A stretch of 64,000 nt of DNA from Stygiobacter sp. (GTDB lineage: Bacteria > Pseudomonadota > Alphaproteobacteria > Rhodospirillales > Magnetospirillaceae): contig VBWB01000029.1 of assembly GCA_006218045.1 (NCBI GenBank), positions 42,242-106,241 of the forward strand. Reading direction: 5' to 3'. The notes beneath the pieces are model-generated. The model did no database searches, had not been told where the DNA came from, and saw only the letters and a list, made by a program, of their open reading frames with translations. The translations under genes and the position numbers were made by a program. This document shows, piece after piece, positions 25,595-34,925 of this stretch. Each line of letters opens with the position of its first letter. Within the stretch, counting starts at the first letter, position 1.

Positions 25595-27650
25595 TCACCG
25601 CCCGAAGATACTGCCCAACAGGTCGTCGATGGCGTTGCCGATGGACCGCACCGGATCGGCGCCGCCACTGCCACCCACCACCATGCCGCCGGCGGTGCCT
25701 TCGGTATCGGCCAGAACCGGCGGCGTCAGATCGGGGGTGGGCAGGGCATGGACCGGCAGGCCCTGATGGGCGGCCAGCATCACGCTTTTCCACAATTGGG
25801 CCGGTAGACCGCCGCCGGTGACCTTCTTCATCTCGTTGCGCTGGTCGTCATTGCCCAGCCATACGCCGGTGACGTAATCGGCGGTGAAGCCCATGAACCA
25901 GGCATCGCGGTAATCCTGGGTGGTGCCGGTCCGCCTTGCCGGTGCCTTCGCTCAACACCGCCGCCATCATCTCATGCATGTGGGCCAGGGCCTGATCGGA
26001 CATCACCTTGCCCACACCGCCGCCCTGGCGGTTCCATAGCACTTGGCCTTCGGCGGTGGCGATGCTCTCGATGCCGTGGGCGATGATGCCGTTGCCGCCA
26101 TTGGCGAAGGGGGCATAGGCCTGGGTCAGTTCCAACAGCGTGGTTTCGCTGGTGCCCAGGGCCAAGGACGCATCGCGGCCCAGATCGGCGGTGATGCCCA
26201 GCTTGTGGGCGGTGGCCACCACCCGGCCCGGCCCCACATCCTCGATCAGCCGTACCGCAACCGTGTTGGTGGAATTGGCGAAGGCGTGGCGCAGGGTGAC
26301 CTGACCCTCGAAGCGACCGTTGTAATTGCCCGGCGACCAATTGCCCAATTTCACCGGGGCGTCGTCATAGACGTCCTGGGGGGCCAGCCCCCGTTCCATG
26401 GCGGTCAGGTAGACGAAGGGCTTGAAGGCGGAGCCGGGCTGGCGCAACGCCTGGGTGGCGCGGTTGAACTGGCTGTCGTCGTAATCCTTGCCGCCGGTCA
26501 GCGCCCGGATGGCGCCGTCGGGGGTCAGCACCACCACCGCGCCCTGGGAGACGTTGGCCTTGGCGCCGGGGCCGCTCAACAGCGCCTGGATCTGGGCTTC
26601 GACCTTGCGTTGCAGGCCCAGATCCAAGGTGGTGCGCACCACCACGTCGCGGCCCGCCACCTCGCTGATATCATCCAGCCGGCTCAACGCCCAATCGGCG
26701 AAATAGCGCCCGGTCGGGGCCGGTCGCTTCACCGCTTGGGCGGCACCGCCCAAGGCGGCCATCTCGGCGCTGCGCTGGTCGAGATAGCCGGCCTCGACCA
26801 TGTTGCCCAACACCTCGACGGCGCGCTTGTGGCTGGCCTCCGCGTCGTTAAGCGGTGAATAGCGGCTGGGCGCCTTCAGCAGGCCGGCGATCACCGCCGC
26901 CTGATAGGGGCTGACCCGGCGGGCGGAAACGTCGAAATAGCGTTTCGCCGCCGCATCGACGCCGTAAGCGCCCGAGCCCAGGTAAACCCGGTTGAGGTAA
27001 AGGGTCAGCAATTGCTGTTTGCTGAAGCGTCGTTCCAGCCACAGCGCCATCAGCACTTCCTGGACCTTGCGCTTCAGGGTGCGGTCGGGGGTCAGAAACA
27101 GGTTCTTGGCCAATTGCTGGGTGATGGTGGAGCCGCCCTGCACCACATGGCCGGCGCGCAGATTGGCCCAGACAGCCCGGGCCAGGCCAAAAATATCGAT
27201 ACCGAAATGACTGAAGAAGCGGCGGTCCTCGGTGGCCAGCACGGCTTGGGCGATGGCGGGGGCGATCTCGGGCAGGTCCAGGGATTCGCCGTAAAGGTCG
27301 CCGAAGGCGGCGAAGACCTGACCGTCGGCGGCGACGAACTGGATACTGGGCCGCCGGGTCGGCGCCGTCACCTTGTCGATATCGGGCAGATCGTGGGCGT
27401 AATAAGCGATCAAACCGGCTACGGCGATACCGACCCATATCGCCAAGGTGGCGCCCCACATCAAGAGCCGCTTGCCCCACCCCGATTGCTTGTCGGTCGT
27501 CTTGCGCTTGGATGGGCGCGGCGGCGGATTGGGCTTTGGCGTCTTGGGCTTTGGTGCTGCGGGCCGGCGCGGCGGCGGCGCGGCCTCGCTGCTGAAACGC
27601 AGGCGATCGGCGGGATCGACGGTCAGTTCGGGGGGGCGCTTAGTGGTCAT
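25595..27650 (-). pseudogene. Broken class A penicillin-binding protein (PBP1A type)
   Basis: The N-terminal 573 or so codons encode a normal bifunctional PBP: a Pro/Lys-rich cytoplasmic tail, a membrane anchor at 62-84, glycosyltransferase motifs (ATEDRRFFSHFG with Glu141, GGSTITQQLAKNLF) and transpeptidase motifs (Ser407 and Lys410 in PGSAFKPF, Ser460-Thr-Asn in ANSTNT). After SEGTGKA, around 25930-25940, the frame changes: the expected [17 protein letters not shown] continues in another frame from TGTT onwards and runs to 25595. The bases for the KTG lysine and the roughly ten residues normally before it are absent. This looks like a short out-of-frame deletion, or a sequencing or assembly fault. 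Start chosen at MTTKRPPE. Confidence 0.85.
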
Positions 27651-27757
27651 GGCGATTTCTACCACGGCCCATGCCGGTCTCGAAACTGGCATGTGGGCGT
27701 CGTTGCCTGTATGCTGCCGCCATCCGGGCGATGTCGCCGCAAACGAAGGAAGTGTTC

Positions 27758-27958
27758 ATGCAGACCCTGTCCGTCACCTTGTCCGCCGCGCTTAAGGACC
27801 GGCTGGAGGCACTGGCGGTCGAGACCGGCAAGACCGTGGATGAATGCCTGACCCTGGCAGTGTCGGAATTTGTCGACAATTGGGAAATCCACATGAGCGA
27901 CCTGCACCAGATCGACGACAACGAGGCCCGCACCGTGCTCAATGCCGGCAAGGAATAG
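27758..27958 (+). CDS. Small ribbon-helix-helix-like protein
   Basis: A 66-residue protein starting MQTLSVTLSAALKDRLEALA. A beta-strand followed by two helices (strand 2-7, helices 9-21 and 25-38) fits the ribbon-helix-helix DNA-binding fold of CopG-type regulators and antitoxins. GGAAG lies about 6 bases before the ATG. The acidic C-terminal tail could be a partner-binding segment, but no toxin gene is adjacent: the flanking genes are the PBP1A remnant and xanthine phosphoribosyltransferase. An upstream in-frame ATG would add 29 unlikely residues. Confidence 0.7.
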   Translation: MQTLSVTLSAALKDRLEALAVETGKTVDECLTLAVSEFVDNWEIHMSDLHQIDDNEARTVLNAGKE

Positions 27959-27985
27959 GCTCTTATCGCCGTCGATTGTGGCATA

Positions 27986-28441
27986 TTAAGGGACGGGATC
28001 TGCTTCCCACGGGAACACCAGCCACACATGCTGTTCCAGGGGACGCAGAGAAGTATCGGCTAGGTCGGCCCCCTCCGGCTTGGCGTAAAGGGTGGCGTAG
28101 TGGCAACCGGGCAGCATGGCCCGAACCACCTTGGCGGTGGCGCCCGAATCGACCAGATCGTCCACCACCAGCCAGCGTTTGCCGTCCTCGGCCAGGGTTT
28201 TCAGAATTTCCATCTCGCCTTGTGACCGGTGGTCGTAACTGGAGATGCACACCGTCTCCACCAGTTTGATGTCCAGTTCGCGCGCCAGGATCGCCGCTGG
28301 CACCAACCCGCCGCGGGCGATGGCGACGATGCCGTCGAAGACGCCCTTATGGCGCAGCAGGACGGCCAGGGCGCAGGCGTCGCGGTGCATGTCCTGCCAG
28401 CTCAGGTTCAGGGTTTCGGCCTGACGGTAATCGTGGCTCAT
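27986..28441 (-). CDS. gpt: Xanthine(-guanine) phosphoribosyltransferase
   Basis: A 151-residue purine salvage enzyme that transfers phosphoribose from PRPP to xanthine or guanine. The PRPP loop is WLVVDDLVDSGATAKVVR at about residues 90-107; AIARGGLVPAAILARELDI is the second conserved segment. The start MSHDYRQAETLNLSWQDMHRD is family-like, and the long open frame further upstream is non-coding. Divergent from the gamma-glutamyltransferase-like gene, with 135 bases between the starts. Confidence 0.92.
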   Translation of the reverse strand: MSHDYRQAETLNLSWQDMHRDACALAVLLRHKGVFDGIVAIARGGLVPAAILARELDIKLVETVCISSYDHRSQGEMEILKTLAEDGKRWLVVDDLVDSGATAKVVRAMLPGCHYATLYAKPEGADLADTSLRPLEQHVWLVFPWEADPVP

Positions 28442-28576
28442 GGCGGCGGCTCCGGCAAAAAGGACGGTCATTACACACTGATCAGCGGGCCATTGCCAAG
28501 CCCGCTTGCGCCAACACTGGACGGGACAGCAAGGTTGACGCAAAATCACCGGATCGATGACGTGAATGGATGGGAC

Positions 28577-30169
28577 ATGCTGAACACCCCCATGGCACAG
28601 CGGGGCATGATCACCGCGCCGCACCACCTTGCCTCGCAGGCCGGCTTGGCGGTGCTGCGCGAGGGCGGCAACGCCATCGAGGCGGCCATCGCCGCCGCCG
28701 CCGCCTTGGGCGTGGTCTATCCGCACATGAACGGCCTGGGCGGCGACGGGTTCTGGCTGATCGCCGAACCGGGCAAGCCGCCGGTCTCCATCGACGGCTC
28801 GGGCGCGGCGGGGGCCAAGGTCGACATCGACCTGTTTCGCGCCGCCAAGCTGAAGGCCATGCCGGCCAAGGGGGCACTGGCCGCCAATACCGTCGCCGGC
28901 TCGGTGTCGGGCTGGCAGGCGGCGCTCGACATCTCCGCCCATTGGGGCGGCGGCATGCCGCTGGAACGCCTGTTCGAGGACGCCATCCATTACGCCCGTC
29001 AGGGCTTCGCCATCAGCAGCCATCAGGCGGCGTGCACCGCCCGCAATCTGGCGGCTTTGCGCAAGGCGCCGGGCTTCGCCGACCTGTTCCTGAACCGCAA
29101 CAAGGTTCCCGCCGCCGGCTCGCTGATGACCTTGCCGGCCCTGGCCGACACCTTGGAGCGGCTGGCCAGTGCCGGCCTGGACGATTTTTACCGGGGCGAG
29201 GTGGCGCGCGCCATCACCGACGACCTCAAGGCGGCGGGTTCGCCGTTGCGGGCCGAGGATTTGGCCCGTCATCGCGGCATGCGCCGCCGCCCGCTATCCC
29301 TGGGCCTGCCGGCGGGGACGCTGTTCAACACGGCGCCGCCGACCCAAGGGCTGGCCAGCCTGATCCTGCTGGGCGTGTTCCAGCGCCTGGGCGTGGAACG
29401 GGCCGACGCTTTCGCCTGGGTTCATGGTCTGGTCGAGGCGACCAAGAAGGCCTATCGGGTGCGGGATGCCCATGTCACCGACCCGCATCGCATGTCGGTG
29501 CATGCCACCACCTATCTGACCGACCCCATGCTTGATGCCCTGGCCGAGGAAATCGACCCGGCTCTGGCCGCCCCCTGGCCGCAGCGGGGCATGGACGGCG
29601 ACACCGTGTGGCTGGGGGTGATCGATGGCCAGGGCCGCGCCGTCAGCTATATCCAAAGCCTGTTCCACACCTTCGGCTCGGGGGTGACTTTGCCCTCCAC
29701 CGGGCTGGTCTGGCACAATCGCGGCTTTTCCTTCTCGCTCGACCCGGCCCATCGCAATGCGCTGGAACCAAGGCGCAAGCCGTTTCATACCCTGTCGCCG
29801 GCTCTGGCCCGGTTGAAGGATGGGCGTACCATGGTGTGGGGCAGCATGGGGGGCGACAGTCAGCCGCAGATCCAGGCGCAATTGTTCACCCGCACGGTTT
29901 TGTTCGGGCAAGGCGCCCAGGCGGCGGTCAGCGCCCCGCGCTTCGCCTTGGGCCGTGGCCTCGACGGCGCCCCGCCCGGCGGGCTGCTGCTGGAAAACCG
30001 CTTCGATCCGGCCTTGGTGAAAGAATTAAGCAAGGCCGGTCATGATATCCAGATGACCGGGGATTTCGATGCGGCCCTGGGGCATGCCGGCATGGTTATC
30101 CGCCGTGCCGACGGCACCTTGGAAGGCGCCGCCGATCCCCGCGCCGACGGCTGCGTCGCCGCTTGGTAA
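28577..30169 (+). CDS. Gamma-glutamyltransferase family protein
   Basis: A 530-residue Ntn-hydrolase. These proteins cleave themselves to expose an N-terminal threonine; here the expected nucleophile is Thr343 in DGDTVWLGVIDGQG, and the large-subunit start HHLASQAGLAVLREGGNAIEA and HMNGLGGDGFW are typical. The usual TTH is TVW here, and no signal peptide is visible, so this belongs to the group of cytoplasmic or divergent GGT-like acylases whose substrate may not be glutathione. The ATG at 28577 follows a TGGGA element; a GTG at 28562 is possible. Confidence 0.9.
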   Translation: MLNTPMAQRGMITAPHHLASQAGLAVLREGGNAIEAAIAAAAALGVVYPHMNGLGGDGFWLIAEPGKPPVSIDGSGAAGAKVDIDLFRAAKLKAMPAKGALAANTVAGSVSGWQAALDISAHWGGGMPLERLFEDAIHYARQGFAISSHQAACTARNLAALRKAPGFADLFLNRNKVPAAGSLMTLPALADTLERLASAGLDDFYRGEVARAITDDLKAAGSPLRAEDLARHRGMRRRPLSLGLPAGTLFNTAPPTQGLASLILLGVFQRLGVERADAFAWVHGLVEATKKAYRVRDAHVTDPHRMSVHATTYLTDPMLDALAEEIDPALAAPWPQRGMDGDTVWLGVIDGQGRAVSYIQSLFHTFGSGVTLPSTGLVWHNRGFSFSLDPAHRNALEPRRKPFHTLSPALARLKDGRTMVWGSMGGDSQPQIQAQLFTRTVLFGQGAQAAVSAPRFALGRGLDGAPPGGLLLENRFDPALVKELSKAGHDIQMTGDFDAALGHAGMVIRRADGTLEGAADPRADGCVAAW

Positions 30170-30198
30170 GAAATCTTGTTTGCCCGAGGATAGCTTAA

Positions 30199-30456
30199 AT
30201 GATCGAACGCATGATGATCCCCATCCAGGAATACCAGATCGAGGGGCGCACGGTCTTCAACACCGGGGTGTCCACGGTGGGCAAGGGCGGCGACGACTAT
30301 TTCTGTGGTCATTGCGGGCGCAAAATGATTCATAACATGGATCTGGCTCGCATCGAGGCGCCGATGGTGTACCAGTGCGGCGGCTGCCAAGGCTATAACC
30401 TGCCGCCCGAGCTTGAGGCCGAGGCCGGCAGCGACGGCGCCGCTAGCGAGGCCTGA
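30199..30456 (+). CDS. Small zinc-ribbon-like protein
   Basis: An 85-residue protein with two cysteine pairs, FCGHCGRKM and YQCGGCQGYN, spaced as in a four-cysteine zinc ribbon. The C-terminal tail is acidic and alanine-rich. GAGGA precedes the ATG by about 8 bases. It begins 29 bases after the GGT-like gene and its last 64 bases overlap the convergent phoR-like gene. Function is unknown; the ribbon could bind nucleic acid or protein. Confidence 0.78.
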   Translation: MIERMMIPIQEYQIEGRTVFNTGVSTVGKGGDDYFCGHCGRKMIHNMDLARIEAPMVYQCGGCQGYNLPPELEAEAGSDGAASEA

Positions 30457-31850
30457 GTCTTGCCGCCGGGCAGGTAGACCGAGAATACCGAGCCCTGGCC
30501 GAGGGTGGATTCCACCATCAGGGCGCCGCGATGGCGGTTGACGATGTGTTTGACGATGGCCAGCCCCAGGCCGGTTCCGCCCAAGGTGCGCGACCGCGCG
30601 GTGTCGACACGGTAAAAGCGCTCGGTCAGACGCGGCAGATGTTCCTTGCCGATGCCGTCGCCGTGATCGCGCACGCTGAACACCACCGCTTTGCCGCTGC
30701 GCAGGGCCGTTCCCGCCGATTTCGGCAGGCTGGTGGCCGACCGCAGCGAGACTTCCACCGCGGTGCCGTCACGTCCGTACTTGACCGCATTGTCCATCAG
30801 GTTCTGGGCCAGTTGCGCCAGTTCGTCGGCCTGACCGATGACCATGCGGGCATTTTCGTCGATATCGACCCGCACCTGCATATGGCGCGGATGCACCAAA
30901 GGTAACAGCGCGTCGGCCCCGGCCTGGATGATACGACCGAAATCGACGCTTTCTCCGGGCGGAGTGTGTTCGTTCAACTCGATACGCGACAGCGACAGCA
31001 GATCGTTGACCAGCCGCGCCATGCGCGAGCCCTGGTCGTACATGATGCCCAGGAACTTGTCGCGGGCCTCGACATCGTCCCGCGCCGGGCCGCGCAGGGT
31101 CTCGATGAAGCCCAGCAACGTCGCCAGCGGCGTGCGCAATTCATGGCTGGCATTGGCGACGAAATCGGCGCGCATCTGTTCCATGCGCTTGACCGTGGTC
31201 AGGTCGTTGAGCGCCAGCACCGCCACCGCGTCACTGGCCGGCGATGGCCCCAGCCGCTCGATGCGGAACTGGAACGAACGCGGCACCGGCACCGGCAGAT
31301 CAAAGGCGCCATCGCGGGCCTGGGCGCCGGCCAGCACCGCATCGGCGGCTTCCAGCACATTGGGATTGCGCAACACCACCGACAGATCCCGCCCGTTGAT
31401 GTCGCGGGCGAATACGGTCAGCGCACTTTGATTGAACTTGACCACCCGCCGCTCGGGGTTCAGCAAAATCAGCGGATCGGGCAAATTCTCGAACAGGCTT
31501 TCATTCCACTTGGCCAACAGCGCCAGTTCGTTCTGACGTTCCTGCCAGGCGCGGCGCAATTGCGCCACCGACGAGGCGATTTCCTCGATGGGGGTGTCGG
31601 GGGTGACCGGCGGCGGGCTGTTTTCACCGCCGGCGGCCAGATTGCGCGCCCACAGGGCGACGCGGGCGGCGTCGACCATGCCCGGACGGATCAGCCATAC
31701 CAAGGCCAGCACGATCCAGCCCCATAGAGCCAGGGCGGTCAAAGCGTGCATGTCACGGGTGATGACCAGACCCGCCAAGACAAGGAAGCTGGGCAGGGAA
31801 AGCACCATGGCCCGGCGGATCAGACGCGGTGGAGTGAAACGTCGGCTCAT
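30393..31850 (-). CDS. PhoR-like membrane sensor histidine kinase
   Basis: A 485-residue two-component kinase: two N-terminal membrane helices (about 14-31 and 38-55), a PAS domain (about 112-225, with NESLFENLPDPLILLNPE), the HisKA site ANASHELRTPLATLLGF with phospho-accepting His236, and an ATPase domain (DNAVKYG, DHGDGIG, GGTGLGLAIV). This order matches phosphate-sensing PhoR. The ATG at 31850 has GGAAGGA at ideal spacing. No phoB, pst or phoU gene is adjacent, so the phosphate assignment is by similarity only. The 3' end overlaps the zinc-ribbon gene on the other strand. Confidence 0.88.
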   Translation of the reverse strand: MSRRFTPPRLIRRAMVLSLPSFLVLAGLVITRDMHALTALALWGWIVLALVWLIRPGMVDAARVALWARNLAAGGENSPPPVTPDTPIEEIASSVAQLRRAWQERQNELALLAKWNESLFENLPDPLILLNPERRVVKFNQSALTVFARDINGRDLSVVLRNPNVLEAADAVLAGAQARDGAFDLPVPVPRSFQFRIERLGPSPASDAVAVLALNDLTTVKRMEQMRADFVANASHELRTPLATLLGFIETLRGPARDDVEARDKFLGIMYDQGSRMARLVNDLLSLSRIELNEHTPPGESVDFGRIIQAGADALLPLVHPRHMQVRVDIDENARMVIGQADELAQLAQNLMDNAVKYGRDGTAVEVSLRSATSLPKSAGTALRSGKAVVFSVRDHGDGIGKEHLPRLTERFYRVDTARSRTLGGTGLGLAIVKHIVNRHRGALMVESTLGQGSVFSVYLPGGKTQASLAAPSLPASASSSGGRL

Positions 31851-31907
31851 AAGTCCTTCCAACAAAAACGAACGGCCAACATAGCAGGCGGTCCGCGCCG
31901 GGCTCGG

Positions 31908-34199
31908 TTAACTTCTCATGGCATCGTCACAGGCCAATACCGCCATGTTGACGATGTCGTTGACGGTGGCGTCCATGGAGGTGATCTGGATGGGCTGGTC
32001 CAGCCCCATGAGAATGGGGCCGATGACGGTGCCGCCGCCCAGTTTCTGCATCAGCTTGGCGCTGATATTGGCCGAATGCAGGCCGGGCATGACCAGCACA
32101 TTGGCCGGCCCCGACAGGCGGCAGAACGGATAAAGCTTCAAGAGCGCCGGGTCCAGGGCCACGTCGGCGGCCATTTCGCCATCGTATTCAAAATCGACAC
32201 GGCGTGAATCCAAGATGGCCACCGCCTCGCGCACCCGTTCCGACGGGTTGGAGGCCGGATTGCCGAAATTGGAATAAGACAGCAAGGCGACGCGGGGCTC
32301 GTGCCCCATTTGCCGGGCCTTGGCCGCGCTTTGCTGGGCGATGTCGGCCAGTTGCTCGGGGCTGGGGGTTTCATGCACGGTGGTATCGGCCAGAAACACC
32401 GTGTGGCCGCGCGCGACCAGCATGGTCAGGCCCAGCAGCACCTCGCCCCGGGCGGGGTCGACCACCCGCTTGATCTCGTCGAAGGCCTGCCAGTAATTGC
32501 GGGTCAGGCCGGTGACCATGGCATCGGCGTCACCCTCGGTCACCATCAACGCGCCGAAGATGTTGCGTTCCTGGTTGACCAGACGCTGCACGTCGCGCAT
32601 CAGCAGACCCTGACGTTGCAGGCGCCGGTACAAGACCTCGGTGTAATGCTCGCGTCGGTCGGACAGGCGGGCATTGACGATTTCCATGCCGTCCAGGCCG
32701 GGCAGGCCGCTGGCCTTCACCGTTTCGTGGATCTGTTCCTCGCGCCCCAGCAACAGCGGCGTGCCGTAGCCGGCATTGCGGAAGGCCAGGGCGGCGCGGA
32801 TGGTCTTTTCCTCCTCGCCCTCGGCGAAGACGACGCGCTGGGGATGGGCGCGGACCTTCTCGGAAATGGTTTGCAGGCTGGCCGCCATGGGGTCGAGACG
32901 GGCGGAAAGCTGCTTGCCATAGGCTTCCATGTCGATGATCGGCTTTTGCGCCACCCCGGATTCCATGGCCGCCTTGGCCACCGCCGGCGGGATGGTGGCG
33001 ATCAGACGCGGGTCGAACGGCACCGGGATGATATATTCGGGACCGAAACGAAGCCGGCGCCCGGCATAGGCCGCGTCGACCTCGTCGGGCACGTCCTCGC
33101 GCGCCAATTGGGCGATGGCGCGGGCCGCCGCCACCTTCATGGCTTCGTTGATGGTCCGCGCGCGGACGTCCAAGGCGCCGCGGAAGATGTAGGGGAAGCC
33201 CAGCACATTGTTGATCTGGTTGGGATAATCGGACCGCCCGGTGGCGACGATGGCATCATTGCGCACCTGGCGCACTTCCTCCGGGGTGATTTCCGGGTCG
33301 GGATTGGCCATGGCGAAGATGATCGGACGCGCCGCCATGGAGGCCACCATCTCGGGCGTCACCGCGCCCTTGGCCGACAGGCCCATGAACACGTCGGCGC
33401 CGACCATGGCCTGTTCCAGGGTGCGGGCGTCGGTGGGCACCGCATGCGCCGATTTCCACTGATTCATGCCTTGGGTCCGGCCCTGGAAGATGACGCCCTT
33501 GGTATCGCACAACAGCACGTTTTCATGGCGGATGCCCATGGCCTTGATCAGCTCGACACAGGCGATGGCCGCCGCCCCGGCGCCGTTGACCACAATCTTG
33601 GTGTCAGAGAGCGCCCGCCCGGTCAGGTCGAGCGCATTCATCAGGCCGGCGGCGGCGATGATGGCGGTGCCGTGCTGGTCGTCATGGAAGACCGGAATAT
33701 CCATGATCTCGCGCAGCCGGCTTTCGATGATGAAGCATTCCGGCGCCTTGATGTCTTCCAGGTTGATGCCGCCGAAGGTCGGCCCGAGGAAACGGACGCA
33801 ATTGACGAATTCGTCGACGTCGCGGGTGTCGACCTCGAGGTCGATGGCGTCGACATCGGCGAAACGCTTGAAAAGCACCGCCTTGCCTTCCATCACCGGC
33901 TTGCCGGCCAACGCCCCCAGATCGCCCAGGCCCAAAACGGCGGTGCCGTTGGAGATCACCGCCACCAGATTGCCCTTGGCCGTGTAATCATAGGCCAGCG
34001 ACGGGTCGCGGGCGATATGCAGGCAAGGAAAGGCGACACCGGGTGAATAGGCCAGCGACAGATCGCGCTGGGTGGTCATCGGCTTGGTCGGCACCACCTC
34101 GATCTTGCCGGGACGGCCCGAGGCGTGCATCAGCAGGGTTTCGCGTTCCAGCGTCGATTGGGCGCTGGATTCATTACGGTTGGCGGGCGAATCGGTCAT
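31908..34199 (-). CDS. maeB: NADP-dependent malic enzyme (hybrid MaeB type)
   Basis: A 763-residue hybrid protein. The first 430 residues are a malic enzyme (YSPGVAFPCL, DIPVFHDDQHGTAII, VNGAGAAAIAC, ANPDPEI) that decarboxylates malate to pyruvate with NADP. The C-terminal 330 residues resemble phosphotransacetylase (VFAEGEEEKTIRAA, GGGTVIGPILMGL), which in this class is regulatory and usually lacks transacetylase activity. Length matches E. coli MaeB (759). It supplies NADPH and pyruvate, for example for polyhydroxybutyrate turnover. Upstream in-frame codons to 34340 overlap another gene and are not used. Confidence 0.95.
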   Translation of the reverse strand: MTDSPANRNESSAQSTLERETLLMHASGRPGKIEVVPTKPMTTQRDLSLAYSPGVAFPCLHIARDPSLAYDYTAKGNLVAVISNGTAVLGLGDLGALAGKPVMEGKAVLFKRFADVDAIDLEVDTRDVDEFVNCVRFLGPTFGGINLEDIKAPECFIIESRLREIMDIPVFHDDQHGTAIIAAAGLMNALDLTGRALSDTKIVVNGAGAAAIACVELIKAMGIRHENVLLCDTKGVIFQGRTQGMNQWKSAHAVPTDARTLEQAMVGADVFMGLSAKGAVTPEMVASMAARPIIFAMANPDPEITPEEVRQVRNDAIVATGRSDYPNQINNVLGFPYIFRGALDVRARTINEAMKVAAARAIAQLAREDVPDEVDAAYAGRRLRFGPEYIIPVPFDPRLIATIPPAVAKAAMESGVAQKPIIDMEAYGKQLSARLDPMAASLQTISEKVRAHPQRVVFAEGEEEKTIRAALAFRNAGYGTPLLLGREEQIHETVKASGLPGLDGMEIVNARLSDRREHYTEVLYRRLQRQGLLMRDVQRLVNQERNIFGALMVTEGDADAMVTGLTRNYWQAFDEIKRVVDPARGEVLLGLTMLVARGHTVFLADTTVHETPSPEQLADIAQQSAAKARQMGHEPRVALLSYSNFGNPASNPSERVREAVAILDSRRVDFEYDGEMAADVALDPALLKLYPFCRLSGPANVLVMPGLHSANISAKLMQKLGGGTVIGPILMGLDQPIQITSMDATVNDIVNMAVLACDDAMRS

Positions 34200-34237
34200 G
34201 ATGGCTGGGCGTTCCCGACGACGGATAAGGGGCCTGT

Positions 34238-34738
34238 TCAGCGGCCCTTGCGGTTGAAGACGTGGATATTGGCGCCCCCGGTCTCGGCCAGGGCGCGCCA
34301 GGCTTTTTCCTCGGCCAGTTGGTCGATGGCGACAACCCACAAGATGACGGCGCCGGCGGTCAGGGCGCGCTCGAAATCTTCCGAATCGGGCAGGGCCGAG
34401 ACTTCGTCCAGCACTTCCTTGAGGGCGATGCCGCCCACACCGGCGGCGATCAGGCCGGCGATGGCCACGCCCACCGGACCCGAGGCCAGGGCGATCAGCC
34501 CGGCGGCGACCAGAGGGCCTTCATACTTGATGTCGCCGGCGACGGCGATCAGGGCATCCTTCCACTTGGTCGGCGGCTGGGCCGCGTCCAGGGAATGATG
34601 CGACGACAGCACCGACAGATCGGCGCGGTTGAAACCGTCGGTCAGCAAGCGGTCGACAGCGGCCTGGAAGTGGGCGCGGTCGGCAAAGGTAGCCACCACT
34701 TCGCGGGCGATTGGGGCATGGGTGTCGGTGGCGGTCAA
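34238..34738 (-). CDS. Stress-type protein with glycine-rich membrane segment
   Basis: A 166-residue protein. Its first part, VATFADRAHFQAAVDRLLTDGFNRADLSVL, resembles the N-terminal fold of general-stress (YflT/DUF1269-like) proteins; the middle (about residues 75-105) is a Gly/Ala-rich hydrophobic hairpin that could insert in or lie on the membrane. I chose the TTG at 34738 because a very strong AGGAGGGG site lies just upstream; an ATG at 34771 lacks one. Function unknown. It ends 38 bases before maeB and may be cotranscribed with it. Confidence 0.72.
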   Translation of the reverse strand: MTATDTHAPIAREVVATFADRAHFQAAVDRLLTDGFNRADLSVLSSHHSLDAAQPPTKWKDALIAVAGDIKYEGPLVAAGLIALASGPVGVAIAGLIAAGVGGIALKEVLDEVSALPDSEDFERALTAGAVILWVVAIDQLAEEKAWRALAETGGANIHVFNRKGR

Positions 34739-34821
34739 AGACCCCTCCTGATCAGCATTGGGGGCAACCATTCTGCGCCATCGCCACGCGCTTGCATAGG
34801 GGGCAGGGCCCCGACCGGGAC

Positions 34822-34861
34822 GACAACAAAAACAGGGCAAGCGGCGTCTGCCGCTTGCCCT
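34822..34861 (-). terminator. Terminator-like hairpin in the mutS / stress-gene divergent region
   Basis: A perfect 12-bp stem (34834-34845 with 34850-34861) with a GTCT loop is followed, on the minus strand only, by GTTTTTGTTG. No minus-strand gene precedes it, since mutS reads the other way. It could end a short minus-strand RNA or act as an attenuator for the stress-type gene about 85 bases downstream. Confidence 0.6.
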
Positions 34862-34925
34862 GGCTTGCGCACCGGCACCAGCATGCTACCTTGCCCGATC
34901 CGCCGCCCGACCGGACCCGCATGCC

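Noticed and set aside
25900..25960. Programmed frameshift to make a full PBP1A
   Set aside because: A one-base shift at AAGGCGG would give KRTGTT, not a KTG motif, and there is no slippery heptamer or pseudoknot; a deletion or sequence error is simpler.
27758..28441. Toxin-antitoxin pair formed by the ribbon-helix-helix gene and its neighbour
   Set aside because: The neighbour is a convincing xanthine phosphoribosyltransferase on the other strand; no toxin-like ORF is present.
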